A DNA stretch of 64,000 bases from Spirochaetaceae bacterium (GCA_031278215.1 JAITKV010000029.1:1-64000), one strand, 5' to 3'; shown: positions 1-8,624, counted from the first letter of the stretch. The notes: a model not told the origin generated them from the letters alone. Numbers and translations are program-made.

Positions 1-411
1 CGTCCCTTTATAGAGTGCAGCGGTTTGTCAGAAAAATTCCGCACAAAAACCTCCAAAGCGCCTGGTATGCGCAGTTCCCGGAATATTCTACCACAGAAAC
101 CGGAAAAAACAAGCCCTGAAGGTAAAATTTTAGCAATTTGGGGCTGTTCCAAACCTAAGCGGGGTTTCCAGGGCTTCCTTAAAGAATTCCCGGCACAGGC
201 CCCTTGACTAAGCGTAAACCGCGGTATAAATTTGCTCCTGGGGGTATTTCGGCGTTTTTGCCGCTATGCCGCGTATCCGTCTAAAACTGTATAAAGATTC
301 ACAAAAGTGCGTCTTTGATTTCTTTTTTGATCGTTTTACGGGCCTATAAACCGGATCTTACCTACATATACAAAATCCGGCTATGGGTCCCCGGAAATAG
401 AGGGAGTTCTT
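1..411. other. Non-coding lead-in upstream of rpmH
   Basis: No convincing gene is seen here; a 60-codon reading frame at 25-207 has no family resemblance or ribosome-binding site. A possible promoter for the rpmH run is TTGACT at 204-209 with TATAAA at 225-230 (15-nt spacing, short), and another TATAAA lies at 290-295. A TGTTCCAAA...GTTTCC hairpin-like sequence at about 147-173 resembles the hairpins after yidC. No clear DnaA-box cluster was noticed, although rpmH often lies near the replication origin. Confidence 0.4.
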
Positions 412-567
412 ATGAAACGGACGTATCAACCCAGCAAGGTTAAAAGGAACCGTAAATTCGGGTTCCGGGCGCGCATGCAAACCCGGGGGGGGCGGCTTGT
501 GCTTAAGCGCCGCCGGGCCAAAGGACGGTATAAGCTTACCGTTGCAGACGAAAAAAAGCCCTATTAG
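412..567 (+). CDS. rpmH: 50S ribosomal protein L34
   Basis: A 51-residue, very basic protein starting MKRTYQPSK and continuing with the family's [11 protein letters not shown] and [13 protein letters not shown] elements, so it is confidently L34 of the large ribosomal subunit. The family is usually 44-52 residues, so the length fits. The ATG at 412 follows GAGGGAGT. The coding sequence contains a run of eight G at 485-492. The next gene, rnpA, begins inside its 3' end, as is seen in several bacteria where rpmH and rnpA overlap. It heads the conserved run rpmH-rnpA-yidD-yidC-khpB. Confidence 0.97.
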   Translation: MKRTYQPSKVKRNRKFGFRARMQTRGGRLVLKRRRAKGRYKLTVADEKKPY

Positions 568-925
568 CACGGTTCGCCTAAGCTTTAAGCGGCGGGAACA
601 TGTTAAGAAAGGGGCGGAGATAACAAGGGTCTTTAAGAAGGGAAAGGTTGTTTCTTGTTTTGGGGCTAGATTGTTTTTTCTGGAAAATGGATTGCCCTGC
701 AACCGTTTGGTAGTTACCTTTGCAAGAAAATTCGGAAACGCGGTAAAACGAAACCGGGCCCGGCGGCTTAGCTATGAAGGGTACCGCCTGATGAAGGGGC
801 AGCTTAAAACCGGGTATGATTTGGTCTTACTGATGTATCCCGGGGAAAAAACCCGGGCAGAAATGAACCTGGCCGCAAGTACCGGACAACTTAAATTCCT
901 TCTTACCAGGGCTGGTATACGATGA
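542..925 (+). CDS. rnpA: Ribonuclease P protein component
   Basis: The protein subunit of RNase P, which matures tRNA 5' ends together with the catalytic RNA. The body reads [17 protein letters not shown], then [21 protein letters not shown], matching the family's conserved RNR signature helix. There is no ATG before the conserved region. Possible starts are TTG at 542 (127 residues, chosen because it fits the usual 110-130) and TTG at 497 (142 residues). Both lie inside rpmH, so the genes overlap by 26 or 71 nt. The stop overlaps the yidD start (ATGATG at 922). Function is certain; the start is not. Confidence 0.9.
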   Translation: MQTKKSPISTVRLSFKRREHVKKGAEITRVFKKGKVVSCFGARLFFLENGLPCNRLVVTFARKFGNAVKRNRARRLSYEGYRLMKGQLKTGYDLVLLMYPGEKTRAEMNLAASTGQLKFLLTRAGIR

Positions 926-1134
926 TGCAAAAATGTATTTTACTTTTAATTTCACTGTATCAAAAGGCCGTTTCGCCCTATCTGCGTCCAAGCTGCCGCT
1001 TTTATCCCAGCTGTTCCGCTTACGCATACGGGGCGGTTAAAAAATATGGCGCCATAAAGGGTTCTTTTTTATCCCTTAAACGGATTCTGCGCTGCCACCC
1101 ATTTCACAGGGGCGGTTACGATCCAATACCTTAA
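922..1134 (+). CDS. yidD: Membrane protein insertion efficiency factor YidD
   Basis: A 70-residue protein with the family hallmarks: an N-terminal hydrophobic amphipathic stretch ([15 protein letters not shown]), then [11 protein letters not shown] and a C-terminal [12 protein letters not shown]. YidD proteins sit on the inner face of the cytoplasmic membrane and assist YidC-mediated insertion. The ATG overlaps the stop of rnpA, and yidC starts 15 nt downstream, so the three genes are probably cotranscribed and translationally linked. The length is normal for the family. Confidence 0.95.
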   Translation: MMQKCILLLISLYQKAVSPYLRPSCRFYPSCSAYAYGAVKKYGAIKGSFLSLKRILRCHPFHRGGYDPIP

Positions 1135-1149
1135 TAAACAGGATTATGC

Positions 1150-3048
1150 ATGGAAAAGCAAACTATATTGGCAATTGTTCTTAGTTCCCTGGTAATTTTT
1201 GGATGGTTCGCGATCCAGCCAAAACTGTTTCCCCCCAGCCAGGCCCCGGAAACGGAACAGTCTTCCGGCGCGGGGCAGGCCGGGCCGCCCAGCCCCGTCG
1301 CGAGCGGCGGCGGCGGCGGCGCCGGCGGGGATTCCGGTTCCGCGGCGGATTCCGTCGAAGGGCCGCCGGTAAGGGCCGTGGAGGCGGTTACGGCGGATGC
1401 GGAAGCGGCGCCGGCAGAGGGGCGGTCGTCCGGGGACAATGGGGCCCAGGAAGAAATTCCCGAACCCCCGGCGGTTCCCGAAACGGAAGAACGGATCCTT
1501 ATTGATACGGAGCTTATCCGGGTGGCCCTAAGCAGCCTGGGGGGGGACATGGTCTCTTACCAGCTTAAGGAACACGACGACAAGGGGGAACTGGTAGAGA
1601 TGATTCTTCCCGCCCGGAACGAGGAGGGGGGATTTCGGGAATCCCACGCCTTTACCCTGGCCTTTGGGGGGCCGGAAGCCCCGCCGGTAAGGTCCTACTT
1701 CCAGGTTTCCCAGCCCGATCCCCTGACGGTGGAATTTACCCGTGACTTTACCCTTACCGGTTCTCCCGGAACCTTTACGCTGACCAAACGCTACGAATTT
1801 AAGCCCGACGAATACATGTTCCAGCTTACCGTTTCCACCAAAAGCTCTTCCGCCATAGCCTTTAATTTTAACAACGCCGCGTATACCCTGGGCTTTGGGC
1901 CCCAAATCGGCCCCAGGTTTGAAAGCCTGGATCAGCGGTACGAAACCCGGCATTACTATACCCTGATTAACGGAAAGCGGCGGGAAGAAAAGGTAGGGGA
2001 AAACAGTCAAAAAATAATCGATTCCCGCTTTACCTGGGCAGGGATTGCGGGAAAGTACTTTACCGCCATGGTGGTTCCCGACGGCACCCTGTACGGGCTG
2101 GCTTTTTCTTCCAAAAACGAACCGGGTTTACCCGCGGCGTCGCGGTTTTACCTGATCCGGCCGGCCATGGACAGCGCCGGATCAAGCGATGTGTTTCACT
2201 TTTACCTGGGCCCAAAAAACCAGGAAAACCTGGGGCGCTACGATACGGGCAATAACGGCTTTAAGCTTCGGGACCTGGAGTTTACCAAGGCGGCCAGCAC
2301 CAGCGGGTTTTTAAGCCCCCTGGAAGCTCTACTTAAGCTGCTTCTTCAATTTTTTTACCGGCTTATTCCCAATTACGGCGTGGCAATTATTTTGCTTACG
2401 CTGCTGGTAAAGATCCTTCTTTTTCCGCTAACCAAAAAAAGTTCCGAAATGAGCGTAAAGATGCAGGCCCTAACCCCCAAGATCAAAGAGCTGCAGGAAA
2501 AATACCGGGACAATCCGGCTAAGCTTAACGCCGAAATGGGCGCGCTTTACAAAAAAGAAGGCCACAATCCCCTGTCCGGCTGTCTTCCCCTGTTAATCCA
2601 GATGCCCATACTTTTTGCCATGTACAATCTTTTTAATACCCACTTTGATTTGCGGGGAGCGATGTTCCTTCCCGGCTGGATACCGGATCTTTCACTCCCC
2701 GAATCGGTGTGGGACTTTGCCCATCCCCTGCCGCTGCTGGGTTGGACCGGCCTGCGGCTGCTGCCCTTTATCTACCTGGGCTCCCAATTGCTTTACGGCC
2801 TTGCCACCAGAACCCCGGATCAGCAGGGGAATCCTTCTATGAAAATGTTCATGTACGCCATGCCCATAATGTTTTTCTTTATTCTTTACAATGTTCCCTC
2901 GGGGCTCTTGGTCTTCTGGATTATGTCGAACCTTTTTACCCTGGTTCAGCAGATTATCCTGAACAAGTATCTGGCCGCCCACCGGCCCGTTCCGGCAGAA
3001 CCCAGTAAACCGCCGGTGATTGCCCCCAGGCGAAAAAAACGGCGTTGA
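1150..3048 (+). CDS. yidC: Membrane protein insertase YidC
   Basis: A 632-residue YidC/Oxa1 insertase that places proteins in the inner membrane alone or with SecYEG. Residues 1-20 form the first membrane segment. About residues 30-115 are a Gly/Ala/Pro/Glu-rich low-complexity linker. Residues 120-360 are the periplasmic beta-sandwich domain of Gram-negative YidC. From about 385 come the conserved core membrane segments, with NYGVAIILLTLLVKILLFPL followed by a long amphipathic loop and NPLSGCLPLLIQMPILFAMY. The C-terminal tail is basic (APRRKKRR), as expected for ribosome contact. Three hairpins follow the gene. Confidence 0.97.
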   Translation: MEKQTILAIVLSSLVIFGWFAIQPKLFPPSQAPETEQSSGAGQAGPPSPVASGGGGGAGGDSGSAADSVEGPPVRAVEAVTADAEAAPAEGRSSGDNGAQEEIPEPPAVPETEERILIDTELIRVALSSLGGDMVSYQLKEHDDKGELVEMILPARNEEGGFRESHAFTLAFGGPEAPPVRSYFQVSQPDPLTVEFTRDFTLTGSPGTFTLTKRYEFKPDEYMFQLTVSTKSSSAIAFNFNNAAYTLGFGPQIGPRFESLDQRYETRHYYTLINGKRREEKVGENSQKIIDSRFTWAGIAGKYFTAMVVPDGTLYGLAFSSKNEPGLPAASRFYLIRPAMDSAGSSDVFHFYLGPKNQENLGRYDTGNNGFKLRDLEFTKAASTSGFLSPLEALLKLLLQFFYRLIPNYGVAIILLTLLVKILLFPLTKKSSEMSVKMQALTPKIKELQEKYRDNPAKLNAEMGALYKKEGHNPLSGCLPLLIQMPILFAMYNLFNTHFDLRGAMFLPGWIPDLSLPESVWDFAHPLPLLGWTGLRLLPFIYLGSQLLYGLATRTPDQQGNPSMKMFMYAMPIMFFFILYNVPSGLLVFWIMSNLFTLVQQIILNKYLAAHRPVPAEPSKPPVIAPRRKKRR

Positions 3049-3057
3049 CACATCGGG

Positions 3058-3173
3058 GGCTGTTCCAAAACTTCAGCTTTTGGAACAGCCTCCTTAGATT
3101 TAGTGGATAAACCGGGCTTTTCCGGTTTATCCAAGAGCTTGTTTCAAAACTAACCGGGTTTTGGAACAAGCTC
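3058..3173. repeat. Three consecutive hairpins between yidC and khpB
   Basis: Stem 1: 3058-3070 pairs with 3078-3090 (13 bp, GGCTGTTCCAAAA arm). Stem 2: 3105-3115 with 3122-3132 (11 bp, GGATAAACCGG arm). Stem 3: 3135-3150 with 3158-3173 (16 bp with one G-T pair). Stems 1 and 3 share the TTCCAAAA/TTTTGGAA core. No clear T-run follows, so they may be processing or repeat elements rather than simple terminators. Confidence 0.75.
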
Positions 3174-3200
3174 ATCTACTTTAATAAAGAGAGGATTATT

Positions 3201-3917
3201 ATGATATACGAATTTGAAGGCCGCACCGAAAAAGAAGCCATTGACAGGGCCGCCATGGAACTGGGAATTGAAAAGGACGAATTCGATGTTGAAATTCTGG
3301 AGGCCCAGCGCTCAGGGTTATTTAAAAAGGGGTTTGTAAAAATACAGGTGCATACGGGGGATTCCGGCCCCCTGGAAGCCGGAACAAGCGCCGCGGGGTC
3401 CGAAGCCCCCAGGGCCAGAAAACGGCCCGGACCCCCCAAGGGCGGCGGCGAAATCAGCGAAACCTTCGAGAAAAACATGATCTCCTTTGTGGAGGGGCTT
3501 ATTGAACGGATGGGTTATGGGGGGACGGTTTCGATCCTATACCGGGAAGAACGGAAGCTGGGATTAAAGCTCGAATCGGAATATTCCTCTATCCTAATCG
3601 GGAAAAAGGGAAAAACCCTGGACGCCCTTCAACTCTTAGCCAATGTCTACGCGGGCCGGCAGGGCCGGGAAGACCTGCGGATTATTCTGGACAGCGAAAA
3701 CTACCGGATCCGCCGGGAAGAATCCCTGGTCCGCCTGGCCTATACGGTGGCCGACAAGGTGCGGGAAACCAAAAATTCCGTATTGCTGGAACCTATGAAT
3801 CCCTTTGACCGCCGGCTTATCCATACTACCCTAAACGACATTGCCGACGTTGAAACCAAAAGCGAAGGAGAGGGTTTATATAAACAGGTGCGAATTTATT
3901 ACCGGGGTTTACGATGA
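3201..3917 (+). CDS. khpB: RNA-binding protein KhpB (Jag/SpoIIIJ-associated)
   Basis: A 238-residue protein with three recognisable parts: a Jag-N domain at residues 1-50 (EFEGRTEKEAIDRAA, then FKKGFVKI), a Gly/Pro/Lys linker, a KH domain around 95-165 with the GKKGKTLDALQ loop, and an R3H domain to the end (NPFDRRLIHTTLND). Proteins of this family bind RNA and, with KhpA, influence cell division and envelope synthesis in Gram-positive bacteria. Location directly after yidC is the classical arrangement. ATG at 3201 follows AGAGAGGA. The stop overlaps the next start (ATGA). Confidence 0.93.
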   Translation: MIYEFEGRTEKEAIDRAAMELGIEKDEFDVEILEAQRSGLFKKGFVKIQVHTGDSGPLEAGTSAAGSEAPRARKRPGPPKGGGEISETFEKNMISFVEGLIERMGYGGTVSILYREERKLGLKLESEYSSILIGKKGKTLDALQLLANVYAGRQGREDLRIILDSENYRIRREESLVRLAYTVADKVRETKNSVLLEPMNPFDRRLIHTTLNDIADVETKSEGEGLYKQVRIYYRGLR

Positions 3918-4759
3918 GAAGGCGGCCAAACGGTTTAGCCGGCAAGCCGGCCCTAATCCTTTGGAAAAAACCGCTTCTTTGCCCCCTTCTCTTTTTGATG
4001 CTTGCGGTTTCGGGATCCGGCCAGCCCTTAGCGCTTACAAATCTGGCGGGCCCGGAATATGCGGAGCTTCTTAGAAAAAACGAAAAACTTATCCGGATCC
4101 AGTATAAAAATATTTCTCCGGCCCTGATCCCTTCGGATCCCTATCTAAAAAATATGACGGCGGGGCTTATGCGGGACCTGGGGCCTACCCTTTTTGTAGA
4201 AACGCTGCAACTGTACCGCAAAGCTCCTTCCCGGAACGGCGGCCCCTGGAGCCCCGCCGAGCGGGCGGGGCTGTACAACCAGACGCTGGCCCTAAGCACC
4301 CTTACGGGGCTTCAATACTATTCGGCCCGCCGAAAGAGCATGCGGACCTTTTACGAAAGTTCCACGGTCGTAAGCGGGCCGGACGGCAATACCCCCCGGC
4401 CCGATCCAAGTTACACCAGTCCGCCGGCGGAACTGACAATCTATGCCCGGCAGAAGGACCTGTCCTTTGGGGACAACGTATACCGGTACGATTACTATGT
4501 CCGGCCCGACGCGTTGATCTTTGTTCAGGAAAACCTAACGGCCATGAACTACGGCATTATCCCGGCGGTGGGCAAAAACAGGCTTCGGTCTCTGGTGGCG
4601 GTCTACGACGCCGGGGACTTTCTGTTAATCTATGCCGCCTCCATGGCCCGGACCGCCTCTGTGCCGGGTATGAATGAACGGGTGGGCGCTTCCTTTACCA
4701 ACCGGATAGAGGCGTTCCTGGGCTGGTTTACCAAACAGGCGGACAAGGTTTTTAAGTAA
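3914..4759 (+). CDS. Secreted protein of unknown function
   Basis: A 281-residue protein with a basic start (MRRRPN) and a hydrophobic stretch at about residues 20-37, so probably exported. The rest is soluble, with no motif I can assign; it contains YYSARRKSMRTFYESS and later YRYDYYVRPDALIFVQEN. The start codon overlaps the khpB stop, implying cotranscription. The 3' end overlaps the convergent msrA by 8 nt. It is probably a treponeme-conserved family; no function is proposed. Confidence 0.8.
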   Translation: MRRRPNGLAGKPALILWKKPLLCPLLFLMLAVSGSGQPLALTNLAGPEYAELLRKNEKLIRIQYKNISPALIPSDPYLKNMTAGLMRDLGPTLFVETLQLYRKAPSRNGGPWSPAERAGLYNQTLALSTLTGLQYYSARRKSMRTFYESSTVVSGPDGNTPRPDPSYTSPPAELTIYARQKDLSFGDNVYRYDYYVRPDALIFVQENLTAMNYGIIPAVGKNRLRSLVAVYDAGDFLLIYAASMARTASVPGMNERVGASFTNRIEAFLGWFTKQADKVFK

Positions 4760-5294
4760 AAAACTCCGGGTCCGCCGTGAGCCTCTTAAAAACCGAACTG
4801 CCAATATGGCAGTATCCGCGGGGGTTTTTTTCAAGATATTTTTGATGGTACTCTTCGGCGGGGTAATAGTTTTCCAGGGCCCTTGCTTCTATAAGCACCG
4901 GTTCATCAATGGCGGACTGCAGGGATCCCAGGGAACCGGCTATAACGGGCCGGTCTTCCTGGCAGCTGTAGTAGATCCCCGTGCGGTACTGGGTTCCCAC
5001 ATCCGGGCCCTGCCGGTTAAGGGACGCCGGATCGACGGCACGGTAAAACAGCTTTAGCAGATCCGCCAGGCTTATCTTTTTTGGATCGTACTCCACACGA
5101 ACCGTTTCCGCATGGCCGGTATTTTTGTAACAGACCTCTTCGTAAGAAGGATTGGCGGTTTTGCCGTTGGCATAGCCAACCTCGGTTCGCACCACCCCCG
5201 GGATCATGGCAAGGTATTTTTCTACCCCCCAAAAACAACCCCCGGCCAGATAAATCGTCTTTACGGCCGGATCTGTAACCGCCTCTGTATGCAT
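4752..5294 (-). CDS. msrA: Peptide-methionine (S)-S-oxide reductase MsrA
   Basis: A 180-residue MsrA that reduces the S-epimer of methionine sulfoxide in oxidised proteins. The catalytic GCFWG motif lies near residue 18-22, with further family sequence GVVRTEVGYANG, YEEVC...TGHAE and YHQKYL. The protein stands alone, with no fused MsrB domain. ATG at 5294 is preceded by AAGGAG. The upstream PHP-domain gene on the same strand ends 11 nt before the start, so the two are likely one operon. The role is repair of oxidative damage, consistent with rubrerythrin elsewhere in the window. Confidence 0.96.
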   Translation of the reverse strand: MHTEAVTDPAVKTIYLAGGCFWGVEKYLAMIPGVVRTEVGYANGKTANPSYEEVCYKNTGHAETVRVEYDPKKISLADLLKLFYRAVDPASLNRQGPDVGTQYRTGIYYSCQEDRPVIAGSLGSLQSAIDEPVLIEARALENYYPAEEYHQKYLEKNPRGYCHIGSSVFKRLTADPEFFT

Positions 5295-5305
5295 GCCGGC
5301 TCCTT

Positions 5306-6214
5306 TTATAGGACCCCCTCCAGGGCCTCCAAAAACCTGTCGTCTATGGCACGGCCCCCGGCGGTATGGCCCAGTTTGCGGTCCGGCCTGGACGAACCGT
5401 GGAAGTCACTGCCGGCGGTAATGCAAAGCCCCAGGCGGCGGCCCAGTTCTTCCAGCCGTTTACAGGCCCCCGCCCCGGCGTTGGGATGCCAGGCTTCAAT
5501 ACCGTCAAGGCCCTGGTCCTTTAGCCGGGCAAACAGATCCGGCAGGCGCCCCCAGGAAACGTACAAAGACAGGGGATGGGCCAGTACGGCGGCGCCCCCG
5601 GCTTGATGGATAAGCCTAAGGGCCTCTGCGAATGCCAGGCCCTCCCGGGGGGCATAAAAGGGCCGGCCCTTTCCCAGCCAGCGGCGAAAGGCCTGCTCCT
5701 GGTTTTTTACCACCTTTTTGCTGATAAGGAACAGGGCAAAATGCGGCCGGGCCACCAACATGCCGCCGGCAAAGGCTTTTACGGATCCGTAATCCGCCTC
5801 TATTCCGGCATTTTTCATCTTTTCGATCATAATAAGGTTTCGCCGCTCCCGGGCCCCCCGCAGCCAGTCCAGGGTTGAGTGGAATTCCGCCGTTACCCGG
5901 CTAATTCCCAGGCCCAGGAGGTGAAATTCCCCCTTCATGGAGAGAATTCCCCCCCAACCCGCCTGCGGATCCTCCGGTTCAGCCCCCGCAGAGGGCCCCC
6001 GGCCGGGTTTTTCCGGCTGAATTTCCAGTTCTACCCCGGGGATAAACCGAATTTTTAAGGCCTCTGCGGCGTTTTTGGCCTCTTCCAGGCCCGCCAGGGT
6101 ATCGTGATCCGTCAGCGCCAGGGCCCCTACCCCCACCCGGGCCGCTTGTTCCACCAGCCGGGCGGGACTTAGGCTGCCGTCGGAGGCGCTTGAATGGGTG
6201 TGTAAATCTATCAT
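5306..6214 (-). CDS. PHP-domain phosphoesterase (YciV/TrpH-like)
   Basis: A 302-residue PHP-family metal-dependent hydrolase. Metal ligands are visible in DLHTHSSASDG (residues 3-13), LTDHDT (about 39-44), PGVELE, ARPHFA, LAHP and the C-terminal AGSDFHG. Relatives act on 3',5'-nucleoside bisphosphates or as short 5'-3' RNA exonucleases. A Pro/Gly-rich insertion (about residues 67-90) interrupts the domain after VELEIQ. It shares an operon with msrA and is divergent from the amidohydrolase gene across an AT-rich, dyad-containing promoter region. The exact substrate cannot be told from sequence. Confidence 0.85.
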   Translation of the reverse strand: MIDLHTHSSASDGSLSPARLVEQAARVGVGALALTDHDTLAGLEEAKNAAEALKIRFIPGVELEIQPEKPGRGPSAGAEPEDPQAGWGGILSMKGEFHLLGLGISRVTAEFHSTLDWLRGARERRNLIMIEKMKNAGIEADYGSVKAFAGGMLVARPHFALFLISKKVVKNQEQAFRRWLGKGRPFYAPREGLAFAEALRLIHQAGGAAVLAHPLSLYVSWGRLPDLFARLKDQGLDGIEAWHPNAGAGACKRLEELGRRLGLCITAGSDFHGSSRPDRKLGHTAGGRAIDDRFLEALEGVL

Positions 6215-6225
6215 ACTATAGTTTA

Positions 6226-6247
6226 TTACTATAGGTTATTATAGTAA
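6226..6247. promoter_or_regulatory. Inverted repeat in the divergent promoter region
   Basis: TTACTATA (6226-6233) and TATAGTAA (6240-6247) form an 8-bp perfect dyad with a 6-nt spacer. An ACTATAGT palindrome sits just to the left at about 6215-6222. It lies between the divergent PHP gene and amidohydrolase gene, next to the PHP start, so it could be an operator. No regulator is identified. Confidence 0.45.
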
Positions 6248-6303
6248 ATGATATACAAAAATATACCTGCTTTACCGATACTTATAGAGTACGTATAGAG
6301 TCG

Positions 6304-6332
6304 TTGACTGTTCACCCCGGTGATCATAAAAT
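6304..6332 (+). promoter_or_regulatory. Predicted sigma-70 promoter for the amidohydrolase gene
   Basis: TTGACT at 6304-6309 and TAAAAT at 6327-6332 with an ideal 17-nt spacing, each one base from consensus. The expected start of transcription is near 6339, shortly before the GTG start at 6363. Confidence 0.7.
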
Positions 6333-6362
6333 GATAAAACGCTGTTAAGGATGGGCCTTTAG

Positions 6363-7592
6363 GTGTCGGATTATACATTAATGAACGGAGTACTCGTTGG
6401 CAGGAAAGAAGCCGGTAAAAGTTTGGGGATCCGGGGGGGTAAAATAGCTTCTTCCGGTTCCGGTTGTGTTATCGATTTAAAGGGAAGTTCCATCGTATAT
6501 CCGGGGCTTATCAACACCCACGATCACCTTCAGGGCAACTACCGTCCGCCGGTGGGTCCAAGGCCGGGAACCTTTTACCTTAACTGGCTGCCCTGGGACA
6601 ACGATCTTAAGGCTTCGGATACCTTTAAAGAGCGATCCAGGTTAAGCCGGGACAATCTATACCACCTTTCGGGGTACAAATGCCTTTTTTCCGGGGTTAC
6701 GACGGTAAACGATCACTTCCCCCAAAAGTTTAACGGCCAGATACTTCCCACCCTGCCTATCAGGGCCATTTTGGAATACGGCCTGGCCCATGAGGCTTCT
6801 TCCTACGATCTAAAATGGGGGGACGGCATTGAAGAGGAATACAAAAAAGCGGTAAAAAACAACTGGCCCTTTATTACCCATCTTTCCGAAGGCTTTGACG
6901 AAGAGTCTATGAACGGGATTCCCCAACTGGAAAACCTTAAGATCCTTGACAACCATTGTCTTTTGGTCCACTGTATTGGCTTTAGCGACGAGGATATTAA
7001 AAAAACCGCCGCCGCGGGGGCCAGCGTTTCCTGGTGCGGGTTTTCCAATGTGTTTATGTTTAATGTTACCTGTAAGATTAGAAAAATGCTTGCGGCGGGG
7101 GTTAATGTAACCATTGGAACCGATTCTTCCGCCAGCGGTTCCGCGAATCTGTTAGACGAGATGCGCTACGACAGGGAACTGTACCGCGCCATGTACGGCG
7201 AGGACCTTCCGGCCAAGACTATCTTTCAGATGGTTACCGCCAATGCCGCCAAGGCCTTTTGGATGCAGGACCGGATAGGAGATTTAAACGACGGAAAGCT
7301 GGCGGATATTTTAATTCTTAAGGCCCGCACAGAGGACCCCTACGAAAATCTTTTGGGGGCCTCCATGGGGGATATTGAATTCCTAAGCCTTGAAGGAAAG
7401 CCGGTTTACGGAGAACTGAGGTTCCTGGACATTTTAGACGGCAAGCTTCCTTCCGGGTATACCCGGGTTACGGTGAACCGCCGGCCCATGTTTGTCAAAG
7501 GCGATCCCGGGGGACTTTATAAAATGGTCCGTAACAAGGTAGGGTTTAAGAAAGAACTTGACTTCTTGCCCTTTGAACCGGATGGGGAGTAG
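6363..7592 (+). CDS. Amidohydrolase (chlorohydrolase/cytosine-deaminase-like)
   Basis: A 409-residue metal-dependent hydrolase of the amidohydrolase superfamily. It shows the metal-binding HDH in INTHDHLQGNY, a central THLSEG histidine, HCIG, and the late GTDSSASGSANLLDEMR aspartate. The C-terminal beta-sandwich segment has the family's DGKLADILIL. Relatives deaminate or dechlorinate ring nitrogen compounds (SsnA/MtaD/TrzN group), but the substrate here is unknown. The start is GTG at 6363 with AAGGAT about 10 nt upstream. The next gene starts 6 nt after its stop, so it is cotranscribed with the cyclic-nucleotide-binding pair. Confidence 0.85.
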   Translation: MSDYTLMNGVLVGRKEAGKSLGIRGGKIASSGSGCVIDLKGSSIVYPGLINTHDHLQGNYRPPVGPRPGTFYLNWLPWDNDLKASDTFKERSRLSRDNLYHLSGYKCLFSGVTTVNDHFPQKFNGQILPTLPIRAILEYGLAHEASSYDLKWGDGIEEEYKKAVKNNWPFITHLSEGFDEESMNGIPQLENLKILDNHCLLVHCIGFSDEDIKKTAAAGASVSWCGFSNVFMFNVTCKIRKMLAAGVNVTIGTDSSASGSANLLDEMRYDRELYRAMYGEDLPAKTIFQMVTANAAKAFWMQDRIGDLNDGKLADILILKARTEDPYENLLGASMGDIEFLSLEGKPVYGELRFLDILDGKLPSGYTRVTVNRRPMFVKGDPGGLYKMVRNKVGFKKELDFLPFEPDGE

Positions 7593-7597
7593 AAAAA

Positions 7598-8620
7598 ATG
7601 CCTAAACCCTTTCAGTATAGATCAGGCTCTGTCATTTACTTCCAGGGGGACGGGGCGGATAAAATATTTATCCTCCAGTCCGGAACGGTAAATTTAGCCT
7701 ATCAGGATATTGAAACGGGGACGGATGTACACGATTTGGTTCAGCCGGGGGAATTTTTCGGGGTCAAGTCCGCCCTGGGCCGCTATCCCCGGGAAGAAAA
7801 CGCCATCGCCATCCAGGATGCGGCGACCATGGCCTTTACGGTTCCCGAATTTGAAGCCCTGGCCCAGGCCAATACCCGGATTATTATGAAGATGCTTAAG
7901 GTGTTTTCCAACCAGCTTAGGCGTATACATCGTCAGGTTTCAAGCCTGATGGATAAAACCGAAGACATCCAGCCGGAAATGGGCCTTTACAACGTGGGGG
8001 AATACTACCTAAAAAACAAGCGTTTTACCCAGGCCAAATATGTTTTTTCCCGGTATCTAACCTACTATCCTTCGGGGCGCCACGCGGCCCAGGCTGCAAA
8101 GAATCTGGAATTTGCCGAATCCCAGGCGAGCCGTATGCCCCAGTCGGTGCTCCATTCTCCCAGCCCCCCCGCCCCTCAGGCTTCTTCCAGGGCGGGTTCT
8201 TTCTCCGGCCAGGGGCCCTCGGAACAGCTTGGAAACGCCGCGAAGGCCTACTACGACGCGGTAAGCATGATCTCCCAGGAAAAGTACCAGCAGGCATATC
8301 TGTCCTTTAAGAAACTGGTCGATGCCAATGAGGACCCCGAATATGTGGCAAAGGGCTCTTACGAAATCGGCCGCTGCCTTTTTCTGCTTAACAAATACGA
8401 CGACTGCATTAAGTATTTTACCGGCATGATCACCAAGTATCCCCGGCATCCGGAACTGGGAAACGGTCTTTATTTTATGGGGCAGTCCTATGAAAAGCTG
8501 GGCAGAAAAGATCAGGCGGCCACCTTCTACAAGAAAATTCTTACCATGACAACCGGCGACGACGATAACGCTATTAATATTAAAGCAAAACGGGCCCTCA
8601 AGGCCATGATAGGAGAATAG
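7598..8620 (+). CDS. Cyclic-nucleotide-binding domain plus TPR protein
   Basis: A 340-residue protein. Residues 1-110 form a cNMP-binding beta-roll (FILQSGTVNLAYQD, LVQPGEFFGVKSALG), followed by a helix. Residues 130-170 and 215-335 look like TPR or Tol-Pal YbgF-like repeats (YYLKNKRFTQAKYVFSRYLTYYP; YEIGRCLFLLNKYDDCIKYF), separated by a Pro/Ser/Ala linker. There is no DNA-binding helix-turn-helix, so it is more likely a cyclic-nucleotide-responsive scaffold than a transcription factor. The neighbouring gene encodes a second cNMP-domain protein that does have a DNA-binding end. Confidence 0.85.
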   Translation: MPKPFQYRSGSVIYFQGDGADKIFILQSGTVNLAYQDIETGTDVHDLVQPGEFFGVKSALGRYPREENAIAIQDAATMAFTVPEFEALAQANTRIIMKMLKVFSNQLRRIHRQVSSLMDKTEDIQPEMGLYNVGEYYLKNKRFTQAKYVFSRYLTYYPSGRHAAQAAKNLEFAESQASRMPQSVLHSPSPPAPQASSRAGSFSGQGPSEQLGNAAKAYYDAVSMISQEKYQQAYLSFKKLVDANEDPEYVAKGSYEIGRCLFLLNKYDDCIKYFTGMITKYPRHPELGNGLYFMGQSYEKLGRKDQAATFYKKILTMTTGDDDNAINIKAKRALKAMIGE

Positions 8621-8624
8621 CGGT

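Noticed and set aside
25-207. 60-codon open frame upstream of rpmH
   Set aside because: No plausible start signal and no recognisable protein sequence.
1-411. Replication origin
   Set aside because: rpmH is often near it, but no DnaA-box cluster or dnaA gene is seen.
485-492. Phase-variable poly-G tract in rpmH
   Set aside because: Eight G encode needed Gly/Arg codons in an essential gene; slippage would be harmful.
1203-1505. Arg/Gly-rich frame inside yidC
   Set aside because: Other-frame reading of the Gly/Ala linker codons of YidC.
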